Below are positions 8,304 through 18,023 of a DNA stretch of 54,463 nucleotides, in pieces; within the stretch, counting starts at the first letter, position 1; the number at the start of each line of letters is the position of its first letter. The DNA comes from an uncultured Collinsella sp. (GTDB lineage Bacteria; Actinomycetota; Coriobacteriia; Coriobacteriales; Coriobacteriaceae). The stretch spans positions 1-54,463 of the forward strand of contig CAAEHI010000039.1 in NCBI GenBank assembly GCA_900755685.1. Reading direction: 5' to 3'. Made by a program: the position numbers and the translations under genes. The notes under the pieces were generated by a model. That model had not been told where the DNA came from and ran no database searches. It saw only the letters and a program-made list of their open reading frames with translations.

Positions 8304-9185
8304 ATGCAAAACCTTTTAGAACTCAAAGGCATTTCATGCCGTGTGAGCGACCGTTTTTCGCTGCGTGATATCATGCTCGCCGTGGAGCCCGGCCAGATTG
8401 TTGGCTTTGTGGGCGCTAACGGTGCCGGCAAGACAACGACCATTCGCGCCGCGCTCGGGCTTATCAAGCTCGATGCCGGCGAGGTGCGCCTGTTTGGGCA
8501 GCGCTGTGGCGCCGACGCGCCCGATGAGTCGCAACGCCATCTACGCTCCCGCGTCGGTCTTGTCCTGGACACGTGCCCCTTCCCCTCCACGCTCAAGGTG
8601 GGCCAGATCGAGTCGCTCGTAGGCCCGGCGTACCCCACGTGGGACCGCGAAACGTTCGCCGGATTCATCAACCGATTTGGCCTCGATCCCAAGACAAAGG
8701 TCAAGGACCTCTCCCGCGGCATGGGCATGAAGCTGCAACTTACCTGCGCGCTCAGCCACAATGCCAAGCTGCTCGTTTTGGACGAAGCCACTGCGGGCCT
8801 CGATCCCATGGCACGCGAGGAACTGCTTGATGAGCTGCTTGCCTTTGTCGCCGACGGCCAGCACAGCGTGTTGCTCTCGAGCCACATTACGTCCGATCTC
8901 GATCGCACCGCTGATCGCGTCATCTGCATCGATGCTGGCTCGATTGTGTTTGACCTGCCGCGCGAGGACATTACCGACCGAGCCGGCATCGCCCACTGCA
9001 CCCAAGCACAGGCCGCCGAGCTTATGGCTTGCGTCGAAGGCGCCCGTGCCGCCCACCACGCCTATAGCGTGGACGCGCTCGTGCCCAACCGTCGCGAAAC
9101 GCTCGAGGCCTTCCCCGAGATTCCCTGCGATCGGGCAACCATTGACGACTATCTTCGCCTCACGCTGAAAGGGGCTTCAAAATGA
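8304..9185 (+). CDS. ABC transporter ATP-binding protein
   Basis: A 293-residue ABC ATPase. Walker A GANGAGKTT is at residues 37-45, the signature is the variant LSRGMGMKLQL, Walker B is LLVLDEATAGLDP, and the H-loop is LLSSHITSD. The C-terminal 70 residues form an extra domain common in YtrB-like ATPases. The ATG at 8304 follows AGAAAGGC. The stop overlaps the permease start (ATGA), indicating translational coupling. With the GntR gene upstream this resembles ytr-type operons linked to cell-envelope stress or peptide export; the cargo is unknown. Confidence 0.94.
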   Translation: MQNLLELKGISCRVSDRFSLRDIMLAVEPGQIVGFVGANGAGKTTTIRAALGLIKLDAGEVRLFGQRCGADAPDESQRHLRSRVGLVLDTCPFPSTLKVGQIESLVGPAYPTWDRETFAGFINRFGLDPKTKVKDLSRGMGMKLQLTCALSHNAKLLVLDEATAGLDPMAREELLDELLAFVADGQHSVLLSSHITSDLDRTADRVICIDAGSIVFDLPREDITDRAGIAHCTQAQAAELMACVEGARAAHHAYSVDALVPNRRETLEAFPEIPCDRATIDDYLRLTLKGASK

Positions 9186-9880
9186 AACGCGCCTTTATGT
9201 CCGAGCTCGCCATCGCTCGCACGCTCATCCCGAGCATTGCGGGCGTCGGCCTGTTCATCTTCGTCGTGCTAACCCTTGCCAACGCATCGGACGGCGATTC
9301 CGGTATGAGCGCCGGCGCCTGCGCGGTCAGCGCCATGTCACCCATCATAATCATGAACTCACTGGCTGGCTACGATAACCAAAACGGCTGGGAGCGCTAT
9401 CGGGCAACGCTGCCGTTCTCGCGCAAAGACATCATCTGCGCACGCTACCTGTGCATTATTGCTTTCTCGGCCGTCATGGCATGCGCCGCCGTGCTTTTGA
9501 GCATCATCGCCCTTCCGTTCTTCGATCACACGGGCATTCCTTCGACGGGACAGACCGTCTTTGAGATCACAATAGCCTCCGCCGCATCGATGCTCATCTC
9601 CCTCATGATGGTGTTTTTGGCACAGCCGTTATTCTTTCGTTTTGGACATATGGAGGCGCTGCGCCTATCCGTTGGCCTGTTTGCCCTGCTCTGGTGCCTT
9701 GCCATTGCCACGTTGAGCTCCTCCAACCCCATCAGCAACTGGCTCATGTCGATTGCCGGAGCGAATCCCGATCCCGCCGTTCTTGGCTGTCTGTGTGCAG
9801 GAATTGCCGTACTGGCCCTCGCGCTATGTGCAATCAGCTGCACCATCAGCACCAAGGTTTATCGAGTACGCGACCTGTAA
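9182..9880 (+). CDS. ABC-2 type transporter permease
   Basis: A 232-residue membrane protein with about six hydrophobic segments. Its start overlaps the stop of the ATPase gene by 4 nt, so they form a transporter. The short cytoplasmic loop NGWERYRATLPFSRKDIICARY is a typical ABC-2 permease motif, which contacts the ATPase. Third gene of the GntR-regulated operon; no further gene follows. Confidence 0.9.
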   Translation: MKRAFMSELAIARTLIPSIAGVGLFIFVVLTLANASDGDSGMSAGACAVSAMSPIIIMNSLAGYDNQNGWERYRATLPFSRKDIICARYLCIIAFSAVMACAAVLLSIIALPFFDHTGIPSTGQTVFEITIASAASMLISLMMVFLAQPLFFRFGHMEALRLSVGLFALLWCLAIATLSSSNPISNWLMSIAGANPDPAVLGCLCAGIAVLALALCAISCTISTKVYRVRDL

Positions 9881-10007
9881 TCGACAGCTAATAAGCTTAG
9901 GTGGTACCCCGCTTATTTTTTCAATGAAACAAGGCGGCATAGCGTCACCACCGCCCCTCACAGCAGGCCGTCTAGTTCTTAGCAACCAAAAAGACACCGT
10001 CAGCATA

Positions 10008-10190
10008 TCGAAGGTGAATACCTTTCCGAGAAGTGAACGAGTAAAAACAGTGCCCTGTAGCATCGACATTTTTTAGGACTCAATTCCTGCGGTTTTGTCT
10101 AAGAATCCTGCAGTTTTGTTCGAAAAAAGTGTGCATGTTCCAGGGGTCCAGATTTACTCGTTCACTTCGCGGAAAACCATTCACCTTCGA
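10008..10190. mobile_element. MITE-like element with 38-bp terminal inverted repeats
   Basis: Arms 10008-10045 and 10153-10190 are inverted repeats identical in 34 of 38 positions, with mismatches clustered in the middle. The 107-bp interior codes for nothing recognisable and carries a short direct repeat (TCCTGCGGTTTTGT / TCCTGCAGTTTTGT). The interior and flanks are richer in A+T than the neighbouring genes. This fits a small non-autonomous element or a long-stem RNA. No transposase is near and no target duplication was recognised. The rest of 9881-10328 holds only the leader of the next gene. Confidence 0.5.
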
Positions 10191-10328
10191 TTCGAGCCTT
10201 AACCAAATGCCCTCTTGAACTATGGCCCCTGTCTCACCACAGCGATATCAAAGCTTCATGGCGGGACGGTATCATCGGACGAGCGCCGTAAATCTGGCGC
10301 GGTTGTTCTTTGGGGAGGCATTTCACCC

Positions 10329-11204
10329 GTGTCGTGGGTCGTCGCAGCATTTGCGTCAGCATTCTTTGCCGGCATCACATCCATCTTGGCCAAATGCGGC
10401 ATCAAGCAGACCGACTCCGATGTCGCGACGGCCATTCGCACCTGCGTGGTGCTCGTTTTCGCCTGGGCAATGGCGGGCATTTCTGGATCCATTGGAACCA
10501 TTGGCAGCATCGAACCCAGATCCTGGCTCTTTCTCGTCCTCTCGGGACTCGCTACCGGCGCTTCGTGGATCTGTTACTTTAAGGCGTTGAGCATCGGAGA
10601 CGTCAATAAGGTCGTACCGGTCGACAAGATGAGCACCGTGCTCGCCGCGCTGATCGCCATCGTGCTTTTTGGCGAGACGAGCAACCTTGCGGTTAAGCTC
10701 GTGGGAACCGCCGTCATTACCCTCGGCACGTTTTTAATGACCGAGAAGCAGCAATCCGCCGGACCCGAGCAGCAGCAAGACCGGACCTGGCTCGCTTACG
10801 CCCTCGGCGCCGCCATGTTCGCAGCACTCACCTCCGTCCTCGCTAAGATCGGCATCGAAGGCGTCGAGTCAAACCTGGCCACGGCAATCCGCACCTGCGT
10901 GGTACTGGTTATGGCATGGGCAATCGTGGCAGCTAAAGGCAAGATGGGCCAAGCCGTGCACGTAGACCGCTACGAGCTCGTATTTCTCGCGGCATCGGGC
11001 ATCGCGACCGGAGCATCGTGGCTGCTCTATTACTATGCCATCGCCGCAGGCCAGGTGAGCGTCGTGGTGCAGATCGACAAACTATCGATTGTCGTATCGG
11101 TACTATTTGCGCGCTTGGCATTCAACGAAAAACTCTCACGGCGCAGCGCCATCGGTCTCGCCCTCATCGTACTGGGCACCGCCGCGCTCGCAGTTTGGAA
11201 GTAG
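10329..11204 (+). CDS. DMT superfamily (EamA) transporter
   Basis: A 291-residue protein with two clearly homologous EamA halves. The motif ATAIRTCVVLV and the phrase SGxATGASW occur once in each half, a visible internal duplication. About ten membrane segments. The GTG at 10329 is chosen because GGGGAGG lies 10 nt upstream and the family begins here; an in-frame ATG at 10215 would add 38 unconserved residues reaching towards the MITE-like element. Substrate unknown. It converges on the EFR1 gene with only 15 bp between stops. Confidence 0.9.
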   Translation: MSWVVAAFASAFFAGITSILAKCGIKQTDSDVATAIRTCVVLVFAWAMAGISGSIGTIGSIEPRSWLFLVLSGLATGASWICYFKALSIGDVNKVVPVDKMSTVLAALIAIVLFGETSNLAVKLVGTAVITLGTFLMTEKQQSAGPEQQQDRTWLAYALGAAMFAALTSVLAKIGIEGVESNLATAIRTCVVLVMAWAIVAAKGKMGQAVHVDRYELVFLAASGIATGASWLLYYYAIAAGQVSVVVQIDKLSIVVSVLFARLAFNEKLSRRSAIGLALIVLGTAALAVWK

Positions 11205-11219
11205 CGCGGCCAGCAGCAG

Positions 11220-12011
11220 CTACATCCTCACACCTGGCTTAGGATGCCTGTACTGACCGTGGGATGCTGTGCGTTTACCGTGCGAGATGGCAAATTTGGG
11301 ACAACAGTGCAGGCAACGAAGGCAGGCTGCGCACTCCGGCTTTGTCCAGACGGGAAGGCCGTCGCGCATCTCAATCGCCGCCATGGGGCAGCGCTTAGCG
11401 CAAAGGCTACACCCGACGCAGCGGCTAGCATCGACGGCAAACTTGCTCGTCTGCTGCATACGCGGCAGCCCAAACGCATGATACGCGCACGATGCAAACA
11501 GGGGCACGCGATGGCGCATCATATTGCCCGTGCGCCGCTCCCGCACCGCCTCGATCACAGCATCAATCTGCGCCTCGGCAGCCCTATTGATACCCTCAAC
11601 CTTTTGAGGGTCAGACAGGTCGAAAACAGGCGTCCAGGTATCAGGCATCTTGACGCTCATCGCCGCATCTAACTCGAGCCCACGCTCGTGCAGCAGATCG
11701 CGGGCAAACTTGGCAGATTGGCCGGTCGTCGAACCGTACGTCGAAACATAGAACGTATAGGGGCGCTCGCCGCCCTTTGCACCGGCAGCAATCGACAGGT
11801 CGGCAGTCTTCAAAAACTCGATCATCGGTGTCGGCAGACCCCAGGCATACACCGGAGCAACAAATCCCAGCTGGCAGGGGCCTTCCGTCGCAACAAGGCG
11901 AAGGGCTTCGGCATCAAAACGCTCAATCGACACAACCTTGTCGTCTGTCGCCGCCGCAATGCGACGCGCCACATGTTCGCTGTTCCCCGTCGCGCTAAAG
12001 TACAGGATCAT
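11220..12011 (-). CDS. EFR1 family ferredoxin (flavodoxin-ferredoxin fusion)
   Basis: A 263-residue cytoplasmic redox protein. The N-terminal flavodoxin-like domain (residues 1-170) carries the FMN phosphate loop YFSATGNSEHVA. The C-terminal part has two 4Fe-4S motifs, CVGCSLCAKRCP and CAACLRCLHCCP. This is the EFR1 architecture of anaerobes, where electrons pass between FMN and iron-sulfur clusters; the partner is unknown. GAGGGG precedes the ATG. It lies 28 nt downstream of the ClC gene and may be co-transcribed. Confidence 0.92.
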   Translation of the reverse strand: MILYFSATGNSEHVARRIAAATDDKVVSIERFDAEALRLVATEGPCQLGFVAPVYAWGLPTPMIEFLKTADLSIAAGAKGGERPYTFYVSTYGSTTGQSAKFARDLLHERGLELDAAMSVKMPDTWTPVFDLSDPQKVEGINRAAEAQIDAVIEAVRERRTGNMMRHRVPLFASCAYHAFGLPRMQQTSKFAVDASRCVGCSLCAKRCPMAAIEMRDGLPVWTKPECAACLRCLHCCPKFAISHGKRTASHGQYRHPKPGVRM

Positions 12012-12039
12012 CTCGTACCCCTCTGGAGTTGACTCGCGA

Positions 12040-13353
12040 TTAACCGCGCCATTTGTGCAGCGGCTTGGGCAGTGGGATACCGGCGGCGATGACGGCGGCG
12101 ATGATCATACAGACGATGCCTTTGAGCGGGAAGCACATGAGCAACAGGCCCACGACCATAACGGGTTGGCGCATGACGGCGCCCATCGTCGAGGCTGTGC
12201 AGACGGCGACGCAAAAGACCGGATCGGCGCCGGTGAGGATGGCAAGGCCGTAGCCCAAGCTCACACCCGAGAAGATAACCGGGAAGAAGTGGCCGCCACG
12301 CCAACCAAGGTTGATGAGGGCGGGCGTCAGCATGGCCTTAACAAGACCGGTCGCGATCAGCACGCCGGCGGGGATGGTCAGGTAGGTTTCCATGAGCACA
12401 CCAGCCTGGGTCTCGCCGGCAAACATGGTGTAGGGCAGGACCGTGCCACAGATGGCGAGCGCCAGACCGGCTAGCATGGCCTTGACGACAGGACGTTCCC
12501 CTATTGCATGGGCAAATGCTTCGCTCGCGTGCTCAGAGACAAAGTACAGCCAGCCGCAGACCGTGCCGATCAGCGACAGAGGGATGAGCCAGGTAAGCTC
12601 CAGGTTGCCCACCACGGCAGCCTCGAACCTCGGCATACCCATGCCGCCGCCCATGAGCTGGCCGAGCAGCAGGTAGGTGCCCAGGCCGCCAGCAATCGCG
12701 ATGCCGTAAACCACGGTCTTTTGCGCCTTGGGCAGCCTGATGGTGATCTCACCGGATTCGGAATCCTCGCCATCGCCGGCACCCTGGCCGTCAGCACTTC
12801 CGGCAAGCGGCGCCACAAAGCCAAACACGGGCGCGGTAAAGAGCGCCGTCAGGGCAGCCTGGGTGCCCAGCAGCGTGAGCTCCCTAAACTCGGCGCCAAA
12901 GCGACGCATACGATCGCCGACCCAGCTGCACAGACCTGCGATAACGCCGGTCAGACCGGCCTCCGGTCCAATACTTCCACCAAACAGCAGCGGCAGCAAT
13001 GCCGCGAGCGAAAGCCTGCCCAGGTTGTCGTACGGGTAGCGCCCGTCTTGCTTAACCTTTGCCATCACCTGGTTGAGGTCATCGGTCTTGATGCCCGTCA
13101 TCTTTTCGTACAGGCCAATCACCAAGCCGCCCAACAGGCAAACGAAAAACGGGTACGGCAAAAAGCCAAACGGGCCGCTGGCGAGTTCGGGCGAAGAGAC
13201 ACCCAGCATATGCGGGACCTCGGTCCACAAATAATCAATGCCGTGCTCCATCGCAAAGAAGAACAGCCAGACTGCGGCACCTGCGAACGCACCGGTCACG
13301 GCAACGCTAACTAAAAACAGCGCGCGGTTTGTGGGTTTGGCAAGGTTATCCAT
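12040..13353 (-). CDS. ClC family chloride channel/transporter
   Basis: A 437-residue membrane protein with about 11 hydrophobic segments. The anion-pathway motif region reads GGSIGPEAGLTG, with the gating Glu position retained, and the later motif GWRGGHFFPVIFSG is present. No CBS domains. An acidic loop (DGQGAGDGEDSESGE) separates the halves. Such prokaryotic ClC proteins act in acid or ion homeostasis; channel versus H+/Cl- antiporter cannot be decided here. It is upstream of the EFR1 gene on the same strand. Confidence 0.92.
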   Translation of the reverse strand: MDNLAKPTNRALFLVSVAVTGAFAGAAVWLFFFAMEHGIDYLWTEVPHMLGVSSPELASGPFGFLPYPFFVCLLGGLVIGLYEKMTGIKTDDLNQVMAKVKQDGRYPYDNLGRLSLAALLPLLFGGSIGPEAGLTGVIAGLCSWVGDRMRRFGAEFRELTLLGTQAALTALFTAPVFGFVAPLAGSADGQGAGDGEDSESGEITIRLPKAQKTVVYGIAIAGGLGTYLLLGQLMGGGMGMPRFEAAVVGNLELTWLIPLSLIGTVCGWLYFVSEHASEAFAHAIGERPVVKAMLAGLALAICGTVLPYTMFAGETQAGVLMETYLTIPAGVLIATGLVKAMLTPALINLGWRGGHFFPVIFSGVSLGYGLAILTGADPVFCVAVCTASTMGAVMRQPVMVVGLLLMCFPLKGIVCMIIAAVIAAGIPLPKPLHKWRG

Positions 13354-13476
13354 CGGGTCCTCCCGCGGTCAAAGTCGACATAGATACGTTTATTGTAGAG
13401 CGAGCGTTGCCGAACGAGCTAACCATCTGCGCCGCAAACGGCACCATTGGGATTCACAGTGAGGAAGGCTCAAGAC

Positions 13477-14010
13477 TTATCCGTTGATAATCGAGGCAAT
13501 CTCGCGCAAATCGTCGGCAAAGTAGATGCCCTGCTGGCGCCTCAGGCTCGAAAGCCCTTTATCAATCATGTGCCCGAGCAGTGCCTTGAGGTCGTTGTAG
13601 TAACCGTCCAGGTTATACAGGATGCACGGAGCACTCAGGTGCCCCAACGACACCGCGGACATAACCTCGGCAATCTCCTCGAGTGTGCCCGTGCCGCCCG
13701 GAAATGCGATGAACGCATCGCCGAGCTCAATCATCTTGGCTTTTCGCTCGGCCATATCACTCGTCACGATAAGGTCGTCGATTCCGTCGTGCTGAAACTC
13801 GGCCTCGATAAAAAAGCTCGGCTCCACGCCCGTCACATGTCCGCCAGCATCGAGCACGCTATCGGCGAGCGCGCCCATCAGGCCCGATTTGGACCCGCCG
13901 TATACCAGCGCGTGGCCGTTGGTGCCAATCCAGTTGCCCAGCTCCTGTACCGCAGGCAGAAACGCCGGGTCATTACCGACGCTGGCACCCAGATACACGG
14001 TGATATTCAT
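13477..14010 (-). CDS. LOG/TIGR00730 family Rossmann-fold protein
   Basis: A 177-residue protein of the 'lysine decarboxylase-like' LOG family, whose characterised members release free cytokinin base from nucleoside monophosphates or act as nucleotide 5'-monophosphate nucleosidases. The nucleotide-binding and catalytic motif PGGTGTLEE and the upstream MAERKAKM arginine motif are present; GGSKSGLMGALAD matches the phosphate-binding region. GGGGGA precedes the ATG. It follows the K+ channel gene on the same strand with a 35-nt gap. Confidence 0.93.
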   Translation of the reverse strand: MNITVYLGASVGNDPAFLPAVQELGNWIGTNGHALVYGGSKSGLMGALADSVLDAGGHVTGVEPSFFIEAEFQHDGIDDLIVTSDMAERKAKMIELGDAFIAFPGGTGTLEEIAEVMSAVSLGHLSAPCILYNLDGYYNDLKALLGHMIDKGLSSLRRQQGIYFADDLREIASIING

Positions 14011-14045
14011 TTCAGTCCCCCTCGTCGTGACGCGCGGCGCCCGTT

Positions 14046-14471
14046 CTAGCGTTGGCGCCGGCGATATTCGCGCACGCGGCGCGACAGGTCGGCGAGCTCG
14101 TCACGATCGAGCTCTTCCAAATGCTCAAGATCGTCCATAAAGCGCGCCATGGTGTCCTTTTGGCGCAGCTTGATGAGCGTATTGCAGTAGTTCACCGCCA
14201 CGCCCGTAAGCATGGCGATATAGAAGATACTGATGACGCTTAGGATAACGGTAATGCCGCGGGCAACCGGCGTTTCGGCGGGGATATCGCCAAAGCCGAT
14301 CGTCGAGACCGTCTCAAAGCTAAACCAAAGTCCATCGCCAAACGTAAGGGTCGTGGGCTCGGACAGCCAGACGGCCGTCGAGCACAGCAGATAGAAGATA
14401 AGAAACAGGCCCGTGATGCGCGCAAAGCCAGCCTGTCGCAACACATCGGCAAGCGTCCTCAACTTGTTCAT
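14046..14471 (-). CDS. Two-transmembrane potassium channel
   Basis: A 141-residue ion channel of the Ion_trans_2 type: a first membrane helix (about 15-37), a pore helix with selectivity filter STIGFGD, and a second membrane helix (about 78-100), then an acidic, charged C-terminal helix (DDLEHLEELDRDELADL). No RCK domain. The ATG at 14471 has AAAAGGGG upstream; a longer frame to 14522 would run into the REP-like repeat. Likely a tetramer conducting K+. Confidence 0.92.
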   Translation of the reverse strand: MNKLRTLADVLRQAGFARITGLFLIFYLLCSTAVWLSEPTTLTFGDGLWFSFETVSTIGFGDIPAETPVARGITVILSVISIFYIAMLTGVAVNYCNTLIKLRQKDTMARFMDDLEHLEELDRDELADLSRRVREYRRRQR

Positions 14472-14524
14472 CGCGACCCCTTTTCCCAGACGTCCAATCA
14501 CGTTTGCTCGGTATTGTCCCACAA

Positions 14525-14582
14525 CCGGCAGTTAGGGACGTTCCTTTTGTGCCGGCAGAAAGGGGCTGTCCCCAACTGCCGG
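14525..14582. repeat. REP-like palindromic element, copy B
   Basis: Outer arms CCGGCAGTT (14525-14533) and AACTGCCGG (14574-14582) are perfect, and inner GGGAC (14535) and GTCCC (14568) continue the pairing. The left part matches copy A at 208-230 in 22 of 23 bases. It lies in the gap between divergent genes for the K+ channel and the hybrid kinase. Confidence 0.6.
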
Positions 14583-14669
14583 GCGGGAGCGTTTAGCGGT
14601 GCAGCCGCCGGCTAGGCAGGCTGAGCTGGTATCCTTATGCGGTATTGTCTCGATTCGTTAGGATTGCAC

Positions 14670-17474
14670 GTGAGAGCTACCGTCGCCCTTCGTTTAGTTA
14701 TATCTCGCGCCTTGGTCATCGTGCTTGTCGCGCTTACCGTGCTGAGCGCCGCCGCGCCCGCCCCCGTCTATGCCGCCAACACCGTTCAACAGGTCAAGAC
14801 GGTCCGCGTCGGCTGGCTCGTCAACAACGAGGGCTTCCAGGACGGCACCCCCGGCGAGCGCCTCTCGGGATGGGGCTACGAGTACCTCCAGACCCTGTCG
14901 TACTACACGCCCGGCTGGCGGTACGAATACGTCTCCGGCACCTTCACCGAGCTTATGGACATGCTCGAGGCAGGCGAAATCGACCTCATGCCCAACATCT
15001 CCTACTCCGAGGAACGCGCCCAAAAGCTGCTCTTTTCCTCGAACCCCGAGGGCACCGAGCGCTACTACATCTACGCCAAGCCCGATCGCGACGACCTCGC
15101 AAAGGGTGACCCTCAAGCACTCCAGGGTCTCACTATCGGCTGCAACCCCGGCGTTATGCAAACCTTCGTTGGCCAGCAATGGCTCGCCAACGAAGGAATC
15201 GCCTGCGCATACAGGGAGTATGACGGAGGATCCGATCTCTTTAACGCGCTCGCAGACGACGAAGTCGATGCCGCAATCATGAACGACACCATTTCGTCGC
15301 CCGAGGCGTCGCCCATGTTCTACGTTGGTTCAAGCGACTACTACCTTGCCGTCCCCAAAAGTCGTTCCGACCTGATGAACGACATCAATGCTGCCATGAC
15401 GGCAATCGCCCGCGTCAACCCACGCTATAACGACGAAGTCAAATCTAACTACTCGACCCAAAACAGCGGTTCATCATCGCTCAACAGCCCCGAACGCTCC
15501 TGGCTCAAAGCAAATGGCAACACCATCACGCTCGGCTACATTACGGGCAAACTCCCCTACTGCAACGAAGACGAAGACGGCGAAATGGAAGGCTCGCTCG
15601 CATCGCTTGCAACGACGCTGCACGATCAATTTGGCATTACGGTCAAAACCGTCGCCTTTGATAGCTACAAGATGATGTCGAAGGCCCTGTCAAAGGGAAG
15701 CATAGACGTTGCGCTGCCAATATACCGAGATTACTGGTTTGCCGAGCAATCGGGCGTTGTGCAGTCGGTATCGTTGGGGACTATATCCCTCACCGCCATC
15801 CACACCGGAAGCAACCTGAACAAAGACCTTCAGAACATCGCCTGTACCAAATCATCGATTATCAACCGAAATGTACTTGAAAGTCTGTTCCCCACAGCGA
15901 CCGTGACCGAATACCAATCCGACGATGAAGCGTTCGACGCCCTCAGGAAGGGAACGGCGCACTGCATCGTCGCTCCCAGTTCACGCGTAAAAACCATCGG
16001 TGACCGTTATGATCTCGAGGACTGCGAGACGGCCGAACTCCCTGACACCCGTGAGCTCTCGTGCTGGATTTCGCGCGGAAAACCCGAGCTGTCGGGAATC
16101 ATCAACAAGGGCATCATCAATGCCGGAGAATCGCTCTCCGCAAGCAATTACTCCTCAACGTCGTACACGGCGCAAGAATCGGACACGTTCCAGTTTCTCC
16201 ACCGCAACCGCACCGCCATTGCAGCTACCCTCATCGGTATGTTGTCGGTCGGCATCGTCCTGCTCATCTGGGCGCTCGTGCGCGCTCGAACCGAGCGCAA
16301 AAAAGCCGATGCTGCCAACGCTGCTAAGACGGCATTCCTCACGCGCATGAGCCACGACATCCGTACGCCGCTCAACGGTATCCTGGGCCTTATCGAGATC
16401 GAGGAATTGAAGGAAGGCGATATGCAAGTCGCCCGCGAGAGCCGTGCCAAGGCGCGCGTTGCCGCCAATCACCTGCTCTCGCTGATCAACGACATCCTCG
16501 AGATGGGCAAAATCGAAGACCGCAAGCTAACACTGGAGCATGCGCCTTTTAACCTCAAAGAGCTCTGTGACAATACGCTGGTTCTGTGCAAGCTCCGCGC
16601 ATCCGATAACGGCATCACCATGCAGGACAATAGTCTGCCATACGCCACGGGGCCATACATGGTCGGCAGTCCCATCCATATCCGACAGATCATGATCAAC
16701 CTGTTAGACAACAGCATTAAGTACAACAGGCACGGCGGCTCCGTCACCTTTAGCTCAAAGACCAAGCCACTCGATAACGGGCGCGCGCTCTTTTGCTTTA
16801 GCGTTTCGGATACCGGCATTGGCATGGCTCCCGAGTTTTTAAAGCATATCTATGAGCCGTTTGCCCAAGAAGGTGACGATGCGCGCAGCAAGTTCCAAGG
16901 AACCGGCATGGGCATGCCAATCGTCAAGTCGCTTATTGAACTGATGGGTGGCACCATCGAAGTCACCAGCGAACTCCATGTGGGCACCACGTTCTACGTG
17001 GAAATTCCGCTCGATATCGACAAGAACCCCCAGACGCGGGCGAATACGGTCGAGAGGGCGCTCGACTGCTCGCTCGCCGACATGAACGTGCTGCTCGCCG
17101 AAGACAACGAATTGAATGCCGAGATTGCCCAGACGCTGCTAGAATCCGAGGGCGTTGTGGTCACCCGCGCCGCCAACGGCAACGAAGTCGTCGATCTGTA
17201 CCTATCGCATCCCGCCGGCAGCTTCGATGCGATCCTGATGGACATTATGATGCCGGACATGGACGGCTACGAGGCAACCCGCGCGATTCGTCTGAGCGAG
17301 AAGGTCGATGCAGCCGATATCCCCATCATCGCGCTCACCGCCAATGCCTTTGCCGAGGACGCCAAGGCGGCACACGACGCCGGCATGAACGCCCATCTGT
17401 CCAAACCGCTCGACTTTAACAAGCTCAAAAACATACTCGCCCGCATCAAGAAAAACGGAGCTGTTTCGCTATAG
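14670..17474 (+). CDS. Hybrid sensor histidine kinase with two fused solute-binding domains
   Basis: A 934-residue membrane kinase. A signal sequence is followed by two bacterial extracellular solute-binding (PBPb) domains (about 40-275 and 285-505), a membrane helix (about 520-540), HisKA with H-box TRMSHDIRTPLNG, an ATPase domain (LLDNSIKYNRHGG, DTGIGMAPE, GTGMGMPI) and a receiver domain (LLAEDNELNAE, phospho-Asp in ILMDIMMPDMDG, conserved Lys in SKPLD). This is the BvgS/EvgS plan without an HPt domain. The GTG at 14670 has AGGA at good spacing; an ATG at 14637 would add 11 residues. No cognate output regulator lies beside it. Confidence 0.93.
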   Translation: MRATVALRLVISRALVIVLVALTVLSAAAPAPVYAANTVQQVKTVRVGWLVNNEGFQDGTPGERLSGWGYEYLQTLSYYTPGWRYEYVSGTFTELMDMLEAGEIDLMPNISYSEERAQKLLFSSNPEGTERYYIYAKPDRDDLAKGDPQALQGLTIGCNPGVMQTFVGQQWLANEGIACAYREYDGGSDLFNALADDEVDAAIMNDTISSPEASPMFYVGSSDYYLAVPKSRSDLMNDINAAMTAIARVNPRYNDEVKSNYSTQNSGSSSLNSPERSWLKANGNTITLGYITGKLPYCNEDEDGEMEGSLASLATTLHDQFGITVKTVAFDSYKMMSKALSKGSIDVALPIYRDYWFAEQSGVVQSVSLGTISLTAIHTGSNLNKDLQNIACTKSSIINRNVLESLFPTATVTEYQSDDEAFDALRKGTAHCIVAPSSRVKTIGDRYDLEDCETAELPDTRELSCWISRGKPELSGIINKGIINAGESLSASNYSSTSYTAQESDTFQFLHRNRTAIAATLIGMLSVGIVLLIWALVRARTERKKADAANAAKTAFLTRMSHDIRTPLNGILGLIEIEELKEGDMQVARESRAKARVAANHLLSLINDILEMGKIEDRKLTLEHAPFNLKELCDNTLVLCKLRASDNGITMQDNSLPYATGPYMVGSPIHIRQIMINLLDNSIKYNRHGGSVTFSSKTKPLDNGRALFCFSVSDTGIGMAPEFLKHIYEPFAQEGDDARSKFQGTGMGMPIVKSLIELMGGTIEVTSELHVGTTFYVEIPLDIDKNPQTRANTVERALDCSLADMNVLLAEDNELNAEIAQTLLESEGVVVTRAANGNEVVDLYLSHPAGSFDAILMDIMMPDMDGYEATRAIRLSEKVDAADIPIIALTANAFAEDAKAAHDAGMNAHLSKPLDFNKLKNILARIKKNGAVSL

Positions 17475-17515
17475 TTTGTGCTCAACAACCATACGCAGCA
17501 GAAAGGACGCCAACG

Positions 17516-17995
17516 ATGTTTAGGCCCTTACGTCGAAAGAAACGCGCCATCACCGACGAGGAAGCGCGCGAACTGCTCGCTACATGCAAGCGCGGCGTCT
17601 TTGCCGTCAACGGCGACGATGGCTACCCGTACGCCATTCCCGTCAACTACTTCTTCGACGCCGAGCACGACAAGATTTATTTCCATGGCGCCAAGGCTGG
17701 CCACAAGGTCGACGCACTCAAGCGCGATGACAAGGTCTGCTTTACCGTTTACGGCAACGAGTGGTACCAGGACGGTGACTGGGCTCCCTACGTTATGAGC
17801 ACCGTGGTCTTTGGCCGCTGTCGCCTGGCGAATGACACCCCCGCGTTTATCGAGGATAAAGTCCGCCAGCTCGCGCTTAAGTACTACCCTTCTGCCGAAG
17901 AAGTCGAAGAGGAAATCGCCAAGGACATTAAGGGCGTCCAGCTCTACGAGATTTCGATTGAGCATCTTTGCGGCAAGCAGATTCAAGAAAAGTAA
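17516..17995 (+). CDS. Pyridoxamine 5'-phosphate oxidase family (flavin-binding) protein
   Basis: A 159-residue split-barrel protein of the PNPOx-like superfamily, which binds FMN or a related cofactor. The N-terminal strand pattern CKRGVFAVNGDDGYPYAIPV and the phrase IYFHGAKAGHKVDAL are typical of the NimA-like branch, some members of which reduce nitro compounds. AGAAAGGA precedes the ATG. It lies 41 nt after the hybrid kinase gene and ends at a strong terminator, so co-transcription with the kinase is possible. The substrate is unknown. Confidence 0.9.
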   Translation: MFRPLRRKKRAITDEEARELLATCKRGVFAVNGDDGYPYAIPVNYFFDAEHDKIYFHGAKAGHKVDALKRDDKVCFTVYGNEWYQDGDWAPYVMSTVVFGRCRLANDTPAFIEDKVRQLALKYYPSAEEVEEEIAKDIKGVQLYEISIEHLCGKQIQEK

Positions 17996-18023
17996 GCCTC
18001 AAAAGCAAAACTCATCAATAACA

